A stretch of DNA of 64,000 nucleotides, from positions 558,001 through 622,000 of the forward strand of contig NZ_WOFU01000001.1 in the NCBI RefSeq assembly GCF_016879755.1, written 5' to 3'. This document shows positions 1 to 9,318 of this stretch, piece after piece. Within the stretch, counting starts at the first letter, position 1. Each line of letters begins with the position of its first letter. The translations under genes and the position numbers were made by a program. Origin of the DNA: Bacillus sp. B15-48. Lineage in GTDB: Bacteria; Bacillota; Bacilli; Bacillales; Cytobacillaceae. The notes under the pieces were generated by a model. It made no database searches. It was given only the letters and a program-made list of their open reading frames with translations, and was not told the DNA's origin.

Positions 1-20
1 CTCGACGCCGCTAACTAGCA

Positions 21-482
21 TTATTTCGGGGGCACGGGTTGGTTTTTATCTACAAATAATTGGAATCCATAATTCACAAATGAATATCCTAATGACAGTA
101 AAAAAAGGTGAATTGGTCTCAATTTCTTTAATTTATAAAGATTTATCTTTTCAAAAAATGCGTTTAGTGGATAAGCAAGTATGTAATCCATCATTATATT
201 TAGAAGAGTATATAACCAAAATTTTCTGTAGGTTAAACTAAATATCCAAATATTCCCTATGAAATAAGGCCCAAAAGTAAACATCAATCCATTATTGGCT
301 ATCGTTTTCATCCCGCCCTTTGCTGCCCACCAATTTCGAGGAGCACCTACTAAGTATTCTGTTAAAATAATGATCGATGAAAAAAGTGAAACAGGTAGAA
401 ATTTAAAAAACATCTTTTTAGGGAGAAAAAATACAGTTCCCCATGAGATTAAAATCATTCCTATGCGAAGAAAAGCCAACAT
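21..482 (-). CDS. small multi-spanning membrane protein, unknown function
   Basis: I do not recognise this 153-residue protein. It is very hydrophobic, with about four predicted membrane segments: two near the N-terminus, one around residues 65-80 and one near the C-terminus, joined by short basic loops. The start was set at the ATG at 482 because AGGAGGG lies eight bases upstream; an in-frame start 13 codons earlier has no such site. The gene lies next to the window edge, so its operon context cannot be judged. The next gene upstream, an SDR dehydrogenase on the same strand, lies about 125 bases away. Confidence 0.6.
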   Translation of the reverse strand: MLAFLRIGMILISWGTVFFLPKKMFFKFLPVSLFSSIIILTEYLVGAPRNWWAAKGGMKTIANNGLMFTFGPYFIGNIWIFSLTYRKFWLYTLLNIMMDYILAYPLNAFFEKINLYKLKKLRPIHLFLLSLGYSFVNYGFQLFVDKNQPVPPK

Positions 483-607
483 TTCGATCCCTCCTGTTTT
501 CTCTCTTCTTATCCTCTTCAAAAACCAAATTATTATTTAAAAAATATTTTGTACTATTTTAGTTTTAATCTTTTCGCATTTTAGCCGAATGAGGGACTGA
601 CTCAAGA

Positions 608-1357
608 TTACTGTGCAAGCTTCCCGCCATCGATAATTAGTTCACTTCCCGTTATAAATCGTGACTCATCAGAGGCTAAATAGAGGGCACCATAGGCTAC
701 ATCGATTGGCTCTCCTAAATATGGCAGTGGTGTTCCTTCTAGTATTTTTTTCTTATATTCTTCATCTTGAAATGCAGCGTCTACCATTCGAGTGATAATC
801 GTTCCCGGGTGAACGGAATTCACTCGAATTTTATATTTGGCATATTCCAACGCTGTATTTTTTGTCATCGAGAGTACGGCTCCTTTTGAACCAGCATACG
901 CGGCTCCACCGGTTGCTACATATGCAGCAATCGAGGAAATATTGACGATGGATCCGCCACCGTTTTTTTTCATTTCTGGTATGACATGTTTCATTCCGAG
1001 GTATGTTCCAGCTGCATTAATACTCATGATTCGATTGAAATCCTCAAATTTCACATCGGCAACTTTTTCAAAGGCAACGATTCCAGCATTATTTACTAGA
1101 ATGTCAATTTTCCCATATTTATCAATAGCAGCTGCTATCACTTGTTTCCAATTCTCTTCATTACTTACATCATGCTGGAGAGCAATCGCATCGCCACCAT
1201 TATCAATAATCCTTTGGACTACTTTTTCTAATTCCGTTACTTCAATATCGGTAGTGACTACTTTTGCTCCTTCCTTTGCGAACAGCTCTGCTTCTGCTTC
1301 CCCTTGTCCCATTGCAGCTCCTGTAATAATTGCAACTTTCCCATTTAAACGCCCCAT
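608..1357 (-). CDS. SDR family NAD(P)-dependent oxidoreductase
   Basis: Classical short-chain dehydrogenase of 249 residues, the usual length. The cofactor motif TGAAMGQG is at residues 12-19, NNAG at 89-92, the catalytic Asn at 114, Ser at 141/142 and YxxxK as Tyr154/Lys158. The C-terminus has the common IDGG motif. The family oxidises or reduces hydroxyl/keto substrates with NAD(P) in the cytoplasm; glucose dehydrogenase and 3-oxoacyl-ACP reductase are close relatives, and the substrate cannot be read from sequence. The start has a good GAGAGGAAGG site. It appears to be a single-gene unit, since a terminator-like hairpin lies between it and the upstream permease. Confidence 0.85.
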   Translation of the reverse strand: MGRLNGKVAIITGAAMGQGEAEAELFAKEGAKVVTTDIEVTELEKVVQRIIDNGGDAIALQHDVSNEENWKQVIAAAIDKYGKIDILVNNAGIVAFEKVADVKFEDFNRIMSINAAGTYLGMKHVIPEMKKNGGGSIVNISSIAAYVATGGAAYAGSKGAVLSMTKNTALEYAKYKIRVNSVHPGTIITRMVDAAFQDEEYKKKILEGTPLPYLGEPIDVAYGALYLASDESRFITGSELIIDGGKLAQ

Positions 1358-1490
1358 TAAAACCTTCCTCTCTTTTTAAAAATTTTGAATGTTAGGAATG
1401 AATTCATTTTAACACATCTAGAACTAAATAAGCGACTGTCTAATAGGCCTTGTAAACCACTGAATCCTATTTTCCTAACTTTCCCAAAAC

Positions 1491-1526
1491 AAAAAGCCCA
1501 CCTCTTTTCAGAAAAGAGAATGAGCT
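1491..1526 (-). terminator. rho-independent terminator after the SLC13 permease
   Basis: Read on the minus strand, a stem built on CTCTTTTC/GAAAAGAG, extended imperfectly by AAGC/GCTT, is followed by TTTTTGTTTT. It lies about 100 bases downstream of the permease stop codon. Confidence 0.6.
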
Positions 1527-1626
1527 TAATGCTTAAAATTATAACAATTGAACACCTATTTTTCCATCGTAATTAGCAGGGAATATCCTCCTAAATAGTG
1601 ATAAGGCCAGCTTTAGTTGAGCCTCC

Positions 1627-3402
1627 TTAAACAATCCATTTAAAATAAACAATCATAACCGTTACAACCAGATATAAAAGATTTAGAGGGATACCAACTT
1701 TTAAATAGTCAGAAAATCTATATCCACCAGGGCCATAGACGATTAAGTTTGTTTGATAGCCAATCGGTGTTGCAAAACTTGCGGAAGCTGCGACGGCGAT
1801 CGTGACAAAGAATGCCATTGGGTCTACTGCTAATTGGGTAGACATCGCAAGGGCAATCGGCACCATTAAGACAGCTGCCGCGTTATTCGTGATGACTTCA
1901 GTAAATGTCGTTGTAAGAAAATAAACAACAACAATTGCCCCAATTACACCAGCTCCTTTTGTTAATTGGACAAAGTAATTGGCGATCAAGGCGGCTGTCC
2001 CTGATTGTTCAAGTGCAATACCAATTCCAATTGCACAAGCAATTAACAGTAAAACATCAAATTGAATATACTTCCTTGCGCCCTCAAAGGTAATCGTTTT
2101 AGTCAAGAAAAGAATAATAACTGCTAATAATGCGGCCTTAAACATTGGAAGAATATTAAAGGCTGCAAGTAAAATCATCACAACCAACGTAGCCATGGCA
2201 ATCATTGATTTATTAGAATTAATAATTTCCGGATCCTCGATAGGAGAAATCAGATAAAAATCCCGTGAACCTGACCATCTGTTAACAAAATCTTTATTGC
2301 CTAATAGCAATAACGTGTCTCCTGGCTTTAAGATGATATCCCCTACCTTAGTATTAATGCGTTCATCATTTCGATGAACAGCCACTATACCTGCACCATA
2401 TTTACTGCGAAATTTATTTTCTTTTACTGTTTTTTTAATTAAAGCGGATTGATGTGAAACGACCGCTTCTACTAAAGAAGCACTGCCATTTTGCAAATCC
2501 TCTAATTTTAAATTCGTCCCTGTCTCTACCCGCAATCCTTTTATATTCTGCAACTCAACGATAGTGGATATAACTCCTGTAAAAATCAACCTATCATTTG
2601 CCATAAGTTTTTTATAAGATGGAACAGAAGCCGTTCGCTCCCCATTCCGAATCAATTCGATTAAATATAATCCACTTAAACTCCGCAGCCCTGCCTCTTC
2701 AATTGTTTTGCCAATTAAAGGGGAATTAGGCTCAACAACTGCTTCTGAAAGATATTCCCGTGAACTTTCATTAAAGGATTGTTCAGATGTTTTCCTAGAC
2801 GGTAAAAGTTTGTAACCAATCGTGCCCATATAAAGAATCCCTAATATTCCGGCAGGAAAGCTTGCAATCGCTAATTGAAACATCGAAAAACCGGCTAGTC
2901 CTTGTTCAAGCATAAAGCCGTGGATGACTAGATTTGTGGAAGTTCCAATTAACGTCAATGCTCCTCCAAAAATCGTTGCATAAGACAGAGGGATTAAAAA
3001 TTTAGACGGTGAAATATTTCTTTCCATACACCATTTACGAACAACCGGTGTAAACATGACAACAATTGGCGTATTATTTAAAAATGCTGACAAACCTGCA
3101 ACTGGTACCATCATTTGAAGAAGAGATTTTCTTGGGCTTTTCCCTGAACCTAATGCTTTCGTTACAACTTGGTTTAACATGCCACTTTGCTTGACAGCCC
3201 CAGCGATAATAAATAAAAGGGCAACTGTTAACATTCCTTCATTTGAAAATCCTCGAAGTGCATCTGCAGGAGATAAAACACCACTTAATATAAGGATGGC
3301 CAGTGCGCAAAATACGATTAAATCAGGTCTCGCCACTTCCTTCATTAAGCAGACCAGCATTGCAACTACAACGAATAGGACAATCGCAATCTCAAATGGC
3401 AT
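1627..3402 (-). CDS. SLC13/DASS-type permease with internal TrkA-C domains
   Basis: A 591-residue membrane protein with two hydrophobic halves (about residues 1-190 and 395-591) and a cytoplasmic insert at about 200-380 that looks like two TrkA-C (RCK-C) ligand-binding domains. The motif SAFLNNTPIVVMFTPVV in the first half and TEVITNNAAAVLMVPIA in the second are the paired Asn-rich hairpin motifs of the ion-transporter superfamily, which moves dicarboxylates, sulfate or other anions. The start at 3402 is preferred over an upstream in-frame codon because GGGGGAG sits just before it. It appears to be transcribed alone. The substrate is unknown. Confidence 0.8.
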   Translation of the reverse strand: MPFEIAIVLFVVVAMLVCLMKEVARPDLIVFCALAILILSGVLSPADALRGFSNEGMLTVALLFIIAGAVKQSGMLNQVVTKALGSGKSPRKSLLQMMVPVAGLSAFLNNTPIVVMFTPVVRKWCMERNISPSKFLIPLSYATIFGGALTLIGTSTNLVIHGFMLEQGLAGFSMFQLAIASFPAGILGILYMGTIGYKLLPSRKTSEQSFNESSREYLSEAVVEPNSPLIGKTIEEAGLRSLSGLYLIELIRNGERTASVPSYKKLMANDRLIFTGVISTIVELQNIKGLRVETGTNLKLEDLQNGSASLVEAVVSHQSALIKKTVKENKFRSKYGAGIVAVHRNDERINTKVGDIILKPGDTLLLLGNKDFVNRWSGSRDFYLISPIEDPEIINSNKSMIAMATLVVMILLAAFNILPMFKAALLAVIILFLTKTITFEGARKYIQFDVLLLIACAIGIGIALEQSGTAALIANYFVQLTKGAGVIGAIVVVYFLTTTFTEVITNNAAAVLMVPIALAMSTQLAVDPMAFFVTIAVAASASFATPIGYQTNLIVYGPGGYRFSDYLKVGIPLNLLYLVVTVMIVYFKWIV

Positions 3403-3485
3403 TCTAATCTCCCCCACATCTCTTTTATAAATAACCAGCTATTTTATACCTACAATTCATATGTAATTAGTATGAATTTTGCATT

Positions 3486-3525
3486 AAAAAAGGCATATAC
3501 TCCCAGTTTGAGTATATGCCTTTGG
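3486..3525 (-). terminator. terminator at the end of the nucleoside operon
   Basis: AAAGGCATATACTC and GAGTATATGCCTTT form a 14-bp stem with a short loop. On the minus strand it ends in a T run, and the plus strand also has Ts, so it may work in both directions. It lies downstream of deoB and the pupG remnant. Confidence 0.75.
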
Positions 3526-3642
3526 TTTTTCCAATCAGCGCGCGTAATTTATATTGATTTTACATAATCTTAATCTGATTATTCCGATGTGTCAATAATG
3601 AAATAAACTTATATCGATTGGGCCACTTGAGCAGGGGCATCA

Positions 3643-3765
3643 TTAACCGTTCATTTCATCCGCTAAGATTCCTAAACCTGACCGTAAGATTAAACCTACT
3701 CTAGGTTGATCGGGTATCTTCTCCGAAATATAGGTTGCTGTTTGTTTCAAAGATTCACTATTCAT
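3643..3765 (-). pseudogene. pupG: truncated purine-nucleoside phosphorylase (pupG) remnant
   Basis: A 40-codon reading frame starts 13 bases after deoB ends, with a GGAGG site and an ATG at 3765. Its sequence (GLILRSGLGILADEM at residues 24-38) matches the N-terminus of Bacillus purine nucleoside phosphorylase, which usually has GLILGSGLG and about 270 residues. Here the frame stops at codon 41 and no further homologous sequence is recognisable in the roughly 150 bases before the terminator. The phosphate-binding Gly is also Arg28. The deoB-pupG order is standard in bacilli, so this is best read as a deletion remnant of the phosphorylase. It is too short to be functional. Confidence 0.8.
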
Positions 3766-3778
3766 AACGCTTCCTCCA

Positions 3779-4960
3779 CTATTTTATATCCTTTAAGAAA
3801 CTTTGACCAAATTCCGGCTTTTTGATTTGAAAATTATCAGCAATGGTTGCTCCAATATCAGCAAATGTTTCGCGAATGCTTAATGGTTTTCCGATAGAAA
3901 TGTTAGGGTGGTAAACAATTAAAGGTACAAATTCTCTCGTATGATCCGTACCATGATGAACAGGGTCATTTCCATGGTCTGCGGTAATGATTATCAAATC
4001 ATCTGAACGTAATTGTTCTAGTACCTCCGCAAGCCTTGTATCAAATTCTTCTAACGCTTTTCCATATCCTATAGGATCACGACGATGTCCATATAGCGCA
4101 TCAAAATCAACTAAATTTAAGAAGCTGAGACCTGTAAAGTCCATTCCGATCGTCTGAATAAACTTATCCATGCCATCCATATTGGAAGTTGTACGATAAG
4201 ATTTAGTTACACCCTCTCCATCGTAAATATCTAAAATCTTTCCAATAGCGATAACATCATAATTTTGGTCTTGCAATTCATTCATAACGGTTCGCCCAAA
4301 TGGTTTTAATGCATAATCATGTCGATTTGCCGTACGCTTAAATGCACCAGGTTCACCAATGAACGGGCGGGCAATCACTCTTCCTACCATATACTTAGGA
4401 TCTTTTGTCAATTGGCGTGCTGTCTCACAAATTTGATATAGCTCCTGTAGTGGAACAATTTCTTCATGAGCCGCAATTTGCAATACAGAATCAGCCGATG
4501 TATAAACAATCAACGCCCCTGTTTCCACGTGAATTTCACCAAGTTCATCAAGAATTGTTGTACCTGAGGCAGGTTTATTTCCGATTACTTTTCTTCCTGT
4601 TTCCTTTTCTAATTGTTGAATTAACGCATCAGGAAATCCATCAGGGAATGTACTGAAAGGCGAATCAACACGGAGACCCATTAGTTCCCAATGTCCTGTC
4701 ATCGTATCCTTGCCAACAGATGCTTCTTTCATTTTCGTAAAATGGGCTAAAGGCTTTTGAGCTCTTTCGATTCCGTTAATTTGACGAATATGACTCAACC
4801 CCAAATTCCCCATATTAGGCATCTTTAAGCCACCCATCGCTTCAGCAATATGCCCCAACGTATCGGCGCCTTTATCATTATATTGTTCAGCATCTGGTGC
4901 CTCACCTATTCCGACTGAATCCATTACAATGAGAAACACTCTTTTGAAGTCAGTAGCCAT
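3779..4960 (-). CDS. deoB: phosphopentomutase
   Basis: Phosphopentomutase (393 residues, normal length) interconverts (deoxy)ribose 1- and 5-phosphate, linking nucleoside phosphorolysis to the pentose pathway. It belongs to the alkaline phosphatase superfamily. Visible metal and catalytic motifs are [11 protein letters not shown] near the N-terminus, [10 protein letters not shown] around residues 83-92 with the phosphorylated Thr, and [16 protein letters not shown] near residue 325. The start at 4960 follows GGGGGGAAAGAG and lies 14 bases after the xapX-like gene; an earlier in-frame start would overlap that gene. It is followed directly by a broken pupG. Confidence 0.95.
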   Translation of the reverse strand: MATDFKRVFLIVMDSVGIGEAPDAEQYNDKGADTLGHIAEAMGGLKMPNMGNLGLSHIRQINGIERAQKPLAHFTKMKEASVGKDTMTGHWELMGLRVDSPFSTFPDGFPDALIQQLEKETGRKVIGNKPASGTTILDELGEIHVETGALIVYTSADSVLQIAAHEEIVPLQELYQICETARQLTKDPKYMVGRVIARPFIGEPGAFKRTANRHDYALKPFGRTVMNELQDQNYDVIAIGKILDIYDGEGVTKSYRTTSNMDGMDKFIQTIGMDFTGLSFLNLVDFDALYGHRRDPIGYGKALEEFDTRLAEVLEQLRSDDLIIITADHGNDPVHHGTDHTREFVPLIVYHPNISIGKPLSIRETFADIGATIADNFQIKKPEFGQSFLKDIK

Positions 4961-4974
4961 CTCTTTCCCCCCTA

Positions 4975-5145
4975 TTAATTCATAAATGATTTTACAAACC
5001 AATCTACTAACACGCCGCCAATATATACTCCAAATATACCTAGTACACCTGCCAAAACAGGAGGTGCCGGTAAAGGTAATTTCATAAATTTAAAAACGAC
5101 ACCAATAATCATTCCTGCTAAAACACTTAAAATTAATTCTTTCAT
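4975..5145 (-). CDS. XapX-domain small membrane protein
   Basis: A 56-residue protein that matches the XapX domain: two hydrophobic helices (residues 4-20 and 30-48) around the signature [16 protein letters not shown] (22-37). XapX was named from its co-occurrence with xanthosine/nucleoside genes; its molecular role is not established. The position between pdp and deoB fits that association. The ribosome site is weak (AGCGAG). The stop codon lies 14 bases before the deoB start, so the two are probably cotranslated. Confidence 0.8.
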   Translation of the reverse strand: MKELILSVLAGMIIGVVFKFMKLPLPAPPVLAGVLGIFGVYIGGVLVDWFVKSFMN

Positions 5146-5201
5146 TGCAATCTCGCTTTCTTTTTATTTTTTCTTTTATCATAGGATGCTGACCCCTTTT
5201 C

Positions 5202-5230
5202 AAAAAAAAGGGGGTCCAGTCATTGGACCC
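5202..5230 (-). terminator. rho-independent terminator after pdp
   Basis: On the minus strand GGGTCCA, a 5-base loop and TGGACCC are followed by CC and eight Ts. It lies 150 bases after the pdp stop and just before the xapX-like gene, so it may partly separate pdp from xapX-deoB. Confidence 0.8.
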
Positions 5231-5240
5231 TATTGTAATT

Positions 5241-5351
5241 TTAATCAAATGATTTTCCATCTATAGGAGTTGCCTTTATCATCCATGCAAACCCTGACTG
5301 ATTACCATTACCAATCAATTTCATCTCTAGCTGGATAACGTAAGCTTCATT
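5241..5351 (-). pseudogene. possible gene remnant between pdp and its terminator
   Basis: After pdp a 36-codon open stretch without a start codon at its head reads through EAYVIQLEMKLIGNGNQSG and ends at 5241; a neighbouring frame just upstream reads [11 protein letters not shown] before a stop. The composition looks protein-like, as if one small gene had suffered a frameshift. I do not recognise the family, and it may simply be non-coding. Confidence 0.25.
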
Positions 5352-5378
5352 CTGTTAATCTTGGATCATACGTCAATC

Positions 5379-6683
5379 TTACTTATCAATTACACCATAA
5401 ATTAATGGCGTTACTTGAACCTCATTTTGGGAAATGGCATAGGCATCATAGACAAGATTCTTCACTTCAGTTACTTCCTGTTTATTGCTGTGAATCGTTA
5501 CAAGTGATTCGCCTTTCTTCACTTTGTCGCCAATCTTTTTCCGTAAAATAAGCCCTACTGCTAGGTCGATTTGCGATTCTTTTGTTATGCGTCCTGCCCC
5601 TAAAAGACTGGCAGCAAGCCCAATTTTGTCTGCAATAATTGCTGAAACCATTCCATCCTCCGGCGCTTCCACTTCATATGTATAAGATGCTGACGGGAGT
5701 TTCGTTGGATCATCAACAATACTGCCGTCTCCCCCCTGAGCAGCAATGAATGTTTTAAACTTTTCAATCGCTTTCCCTGTTTTTATTGAATCCTCTAGCA
5801 TTTTCTTAGCTTCATCAAAAGTTGCCGCTTTTCCAGCAAGATAAACCATTTTACTTCCAAGCGTAAGGCATAATTCATAAAGGTCCTTAGGCCCTTTCCC
5901 TGTTAGTGTGTCAATGGCTTCTTTGACTTCCAAAGCATTCCCAATCGCAAATCCTAATGGCTGGTTCATATCCGTAATAACCGCAATTGTGTTCCGTCCT
6001 GCACCATTACCGATTTGCACCATTGCATGTGCCAGTTCCTTTGCCTCTTCAATACTTTTCATGAAGGCACCTGAGCCTGTCTTAACATCTAACACGATGG
6101 CATCTGCACCTGATGCAATTTTTTTACTCATAATCGAACTAGCAATAAGTGGAATAGAGTTCACTGTTCCTGTCACATCACGCAACCCATATAATTTTTT
6201 ATCAGCAGGGGTTAGATTTCCACTTTGACCAACAACAGCGACTTTATTCGTATTAACAAGGTGGTTAAAAGTATCAATATCTATTTCAACTTGAAACCCG
6301 GAAATGGATTCTAACTTATCAATCGTTCCTCCAGTATGACCAAGGCCACGCCCAGACATTTTCGCGACAGGTACTCCAACGGAAGCAACTAATGGAGCAA
6401 GAATGAGTGTTGTCGTATCTCCAACCCCACCTGTACTATGTTTATCGACTTTAATTCCTTCGATGGATGAAAGATCGATTTGGTCACCAGATTCAACCAT
6501 TGCCATCGTTAAATTCACCCGTTCTGAAGTGGTCATGTCATTCAAAAAGATGGCCATAGCAAGAGCCGACATCTGGTAATCTGGGATGCTCCCGTCTGTG
6601 TACCCCTTAATAGCAAACTCAATTTCTCCTTTAGTTAGTTCAAACCCGTCCCGTTTTTTTTCAATAATATCAATCATTCTCAT
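5379..6683 (-). CDS. pdp: pyrimidine-nucleoside phosphorylase
   Basis: A 434-residue enzyme that cleaves uridine, thymidine or deoxyuridine with phosphate to a base and (deoxy)ribose 1-phosphate. It closely follows the Bacillus Pdp pattern: [15 protein letters not shown] near residue 80 (phosphate and cation site), [19 protein letters not shown] near 110 (family signature), [18 protein letters not shown]-like stretch near 155, and the C-terminal barrel-sandwich domain. The start MRMIDII at 6683 follows AAAGGATGG; a start four codons earlier is less well placed. It lies downstream of yjjI/yjjW, with a 250-base gap that may hold its own promoter. Confidence 0.95.
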   Translation of the reverse strand: MRMIDIIEKKRDGFELTKGEIEFAIKGYTDGSIPDYQMSALAMAIFLNDMTTSERVNLTMAMVESGDQIDLSSIEGIKVDKHSTGGVGDTTTLILAPLVASVGVPVAKMSGRGLGHTGGTIDKLESISGFQVEIDIDTFNHLVNTNKVAVVGQSGNLTPADKKLYGLRDVTGTVNSIPLIASSIMSKKIASGADAIVLDVKTGSGAFMKSIEEAKELAHAMVQIGNGAGRNTIAVITDMNQPLGFAIGNALEVKEAIDTLTGKGPKDLYELCLTLGSKMVYLAGKAATFDEAKKMLEDSIKTGKAIEKFKTFIAAQGGDGSIVDDPTKLPSASYTYEVEAPEDGMVSAIIADKIGLAASLLGAGRITKESQIDLAVGLILRKKIGDKVKKGESLVTIHSNKQEVTEVKNLVYDAYAISQNEVQVTPLIYGVIDK

Positions 6684-6800
6684 AATCAAAACCATCCTTT
6701 AACATAAATTGCGCTCATTTTCCTTATACAATATCACTTAATTAAAATAGAATAAGGTTTTGTGAAAAGGTGTAATGTCGTTTCATTTTATTTGCAAAAG

Positions 6801-6863
6801 AAAAGTCCTTTAAAATGGAAAATATCAGGTGTTCTTCTGCCTGAATCCACTTAAAAGGACTGC
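6801..6863 (-). terminator. possible terminator or processing hairpin after yjjW
   Basis: AGTCCTTT and AAAGGACT pair across about 45 bases that contain an inner CAGG/CCTG stem; on the minus strand TTTTCTTTT follows. It lies in the yjjW-pdp gap, which otherwise holds nothing I can name. Confidence 0.4.
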
Positions 6864-6932
6864 AGAGTGGACAAGATTCCACGAAAAAACTTCCAAATAA
6901 TTTTTAGGAAAACTAACGAGATTTTCTTATTA

Positions 6933-7772
6933 TTAAACTACGAGAGCTTTTTCAAAGCCCAACCCATTAGCCAGATGCAGCAGTTCCTGCATATATGTGT
7001 CATCCGGAGACGAAATATTTTGTAGACGTCCCTTTACTCCAAAATGCCTAAACTTAATAAGTTTTAATTTCACGTGACTTACTTTTTCACCAATGGTCTC
7101 GGCAATTCCCTTGATTACCGCTTCCGCGTCCACTTCTCCCGGCAAGCAAACAATTCGTAACTCTTCCAATTTGTTGTACTCTGCAAGATAGCGAAGATTC
7201 TTCTTAACGACAGAATTAGTAGGCCCTTCAGTAAGTTTTCTATAAACTTGCTCATCCCAAGCCTTCACATCCAGCATGACACCTTGAGAAAGTTCCATCA
7301 ATTCAGGAAAACGGCTGAAATCTGTCGTCCCATTGCTATCAATTAAGCATGTTAATCCGTGTTCGCGAGCAATCGCAAATAATTCCTTTATAAAATTTGG
7401 GTAAAGGGTGCATTCCCCCCCCGAAACCGTAATCCCGCGGATAAATGGAATATTCTTTTGAATTTCTTTGAAAACCTCGTCTGGAGTCATATTTCTAACA
7501 CGCGGTGAAGCAAAAGATGGACAAACAGTTATACATTGATCGCATGCGATACATGCTTCATGATCCCAGTTTACACGTCCGCCGGCAACGCTCAATGCCC
7601 CTGACGGACAACCACTTACACAGATTCCGCAGTGATTACATAGTCTTTGCGTTTCTGGATTATGACAATAGGCACAGGCTAGGTTGCATCCTTGTAAAAA
7701 GATTGACGTTCGATTCCCCGGGCCATCGACAAGACTCATTGGGATAATCTTGTTTATCGGAGCCCTTGTCAT
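6933..7772 (-). CDS. yjjW: YjjW-family glycyl radical enzyme activase
   Basis: A 279-residue radical SAM activating enzyme. The CxxxCxxC cluster is Cys29/33/36, followed by an inserted ferredoxin-like segment with two more 4Fe-4S sets (Cys45/48/51/55 and Cys74/77/80/84). This arrangement is typical of activases for non-PFL glycyl radical enzymes. GGECTLYP is the usual SAM-binding GGE motif. Its ATG overlaps the yjjI stop codon (ATGA), so the two are translationally coupled and it should install the glycyl radical on YjjI. The reaction is anaerobic and cytoplasmic. Confidence 0.9.
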   Translation of the reverse strand: MTRAPINKIIPMSLVDGPGNRTSIFLQGCNLACAYCHNPETQRLCNHCGICVSGCPSGALSVAGGRVNWDHEACIACDQCITVCPSFASPRVRNMTPDEVFKEIQKNIPFIRGITVSGGECTLYPNFIKELFAIAREHGLTCLIDSNGTTDFSRFPELMELSQGVMLDVKAWDEQVYRKLTEGPTNSVVKKNLRYLAEYNKLEELRIVCLPGEVDAEAVIKGIAETIGEKVSHVKLKLIKFRHFGVKGRLQNISSPDDTYMQELLHLANGLGFEKALVV

Positions 7773-9265
7773 ACCCCTCTTACCTTTCGTTCCTTAAGCT
7801 GGTTATGATCGTAGTTTGGTGCACCAAGATGTGTAGTTCCTTGAAGAACTACTTGCTCATTTTTGTATTTTTCCATCTCACTACGTTTTACTAAATAGCC
7901 GGTAATACGCACCAAGTCACTATTTTCCTCGTAAAAACTAATATATTTTGATCCTAATGAAAAGGCCCCTTTTACAATATCTAGAATCGCACTAGGATTA
8001 TTCCGTCCGGTCGTTTCAAATGGGAAAATATCTCCACAGCCAGTTGTAATTTCCCGGTGGAATCGTGCACTATGTCTTAGGTGGTCGTAAACATTCTCCA
8101 GTTCATCACCGACAGGGATCCGTACACCTGAAGTGATTCCTATATCGTAGTCCATCCCCACCTGCGCATGGAGCATAAGATGGCCATTGGCAATTTTTGA
8201 ATACTTGGCAGGAAACTGTGCTACGAACTCTGAAATAATCGTCATAATTTGATCAGCAAGATCATCGGCCTCAGTATCGTGCCCGTAACGTTTCCCACTT
8301 TCACCCATTAGAATGTTGGTACACTCTGCTAAACCGGTAATTCCTAACATGCCAATAAAGTTATCAGGGTGAATCAAACCTTCCTTAACAAGGAAAGACG
8401 ACTCAAAAAAGCCAGATTGTTCCACTAAAAATTCGATTCGTTCATTCATATAATTTCCCAATGCATCTAGACAATCAGGAAGCAGTTCATGTAAAAACTG
8501 TTCGTTAGATGTCGCAACTTGTGCAAGCCCAGGCAGAGTTATTCTAGAAAGCGTATAGGCACCACCACAAATCGGTAAAATATTGTAGCAGCTTGAAATC
8601 CCGTAATCAGTGGAATAGGTCTTCTTATGAACCTGATGATTACAAAAAGCAGGGTTGGCAACGAATAAGCTAGTGTGAATCCCCAGTTCAGCATAGTCAT
8701 CAGGAGTAATATCCGGGTCATATTTTAAGGTAAAGTTCGGAACAGCGTTCTGCAGTTCCTTTTCCAACTCAAGAATCAATTTTCCTGCACGAGTTGCCTC
8801 AGGACCAATATTCGCATGACAGAAAGAATCGGTAATCGTGCGATCAAGATAGTTTAAGAATAGTCGAAGCTTTTTCTTTGCCTTCTCATCGCTAACACCA
8901 TCCAAAAATGGCTCGATGAGCTTATCAATGTTACCGAGAAACACCGGGAATCCGGTAATTGACGGAACATGTTTATAAAGAATCATCAAGGAATTTAATA
9001 ATTCATCCAAATCTTCCGGTGGATCAATCTGTAAAAATGCACTTCCATTTTTGATAAACTTCTCATAGTCCGGCATAATATATCGCGGGCGATAAGGTGC
9101 ATGGCCTTCATAAAGGTCGTCAATTGCATTTATCTCAAAATAATATCTCGTTTTCTCTGGAATTCTTAAAATAGACAGGGTGTCTTCTGCCGCATGTGCA
9201 AGTGACATTACCTTTTGCTCATAAGTGAGCTTTTTGGATGTGACAATATCTAAAACTTGATTCAT
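7769..9265 (-). CDS. yjjI: YjjI-family glycine radical enzyme
   Basis: A 498-residue member of the YjjI (DUF3029) glycyl radical family; its substrate is not established. The radical loop near the C-terminus reads VRITGYLVKR, with Gly456 as the expected radical site, and SSCYNILPICGG around residue 230 offers candidate thiyl cysteines. In Escherichia coli yjjI-yjjW sits beside deoCABD; here it lies between nupC and pdp-deoB, an independent arrangement in a Firmicute that supports a role in anaerobic nucleoside or deoxyribose use. The start has GAGGGAGTGTAGAGG upstream. Confidence 0.9.
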   Translation of the reverse strand: MNQVLDIVTSKKLTYEQKVMSLAHAAEDTLSILRIPEKTRYYFEINAIDDLYEGHAPYRPRYIMPDYEKFIKNGSAFLQIDPPEDLDELLNSLMILYKHVPSITGFPVFLGNIDKLIEPFLDGVSDEKAKKKLRLFLNYLDRTITDSFCHANIGPEATRAGKLILELEKELQNAVPNFTLKYDPDITPDDYAELGIHTSLFVANPAFCNHQVHKKTYSTDYGISSCYNILPICGGAYTLSRITLPGLAQVATSNEQFLHELLPDCLDALGNYMNERIEFLVEQSGFFESSFLVKEGLIHPDNFIGMLGITGLAECTNILMGESGKRYGHDTEADDLADQIMTIISEFVAQFPAKYSKIANGHLMLHAQVGMDYDIGITSGVRIPVGDELENVYDHLRHSARFHREITTGCGDIFPFETTGRNNPSAILDIVKGAFSLGSKYISFYEENSDLVRITGYLVKRSEMEKYKNEQVVLQGTTHLGAPNYDHNQLKERKVRGV

Positions 9266-9318
9266 CCTCTACACTCCCTCTTTTTTATTAATCAATCAAA
9301 CAAATTTATTACAACTTT

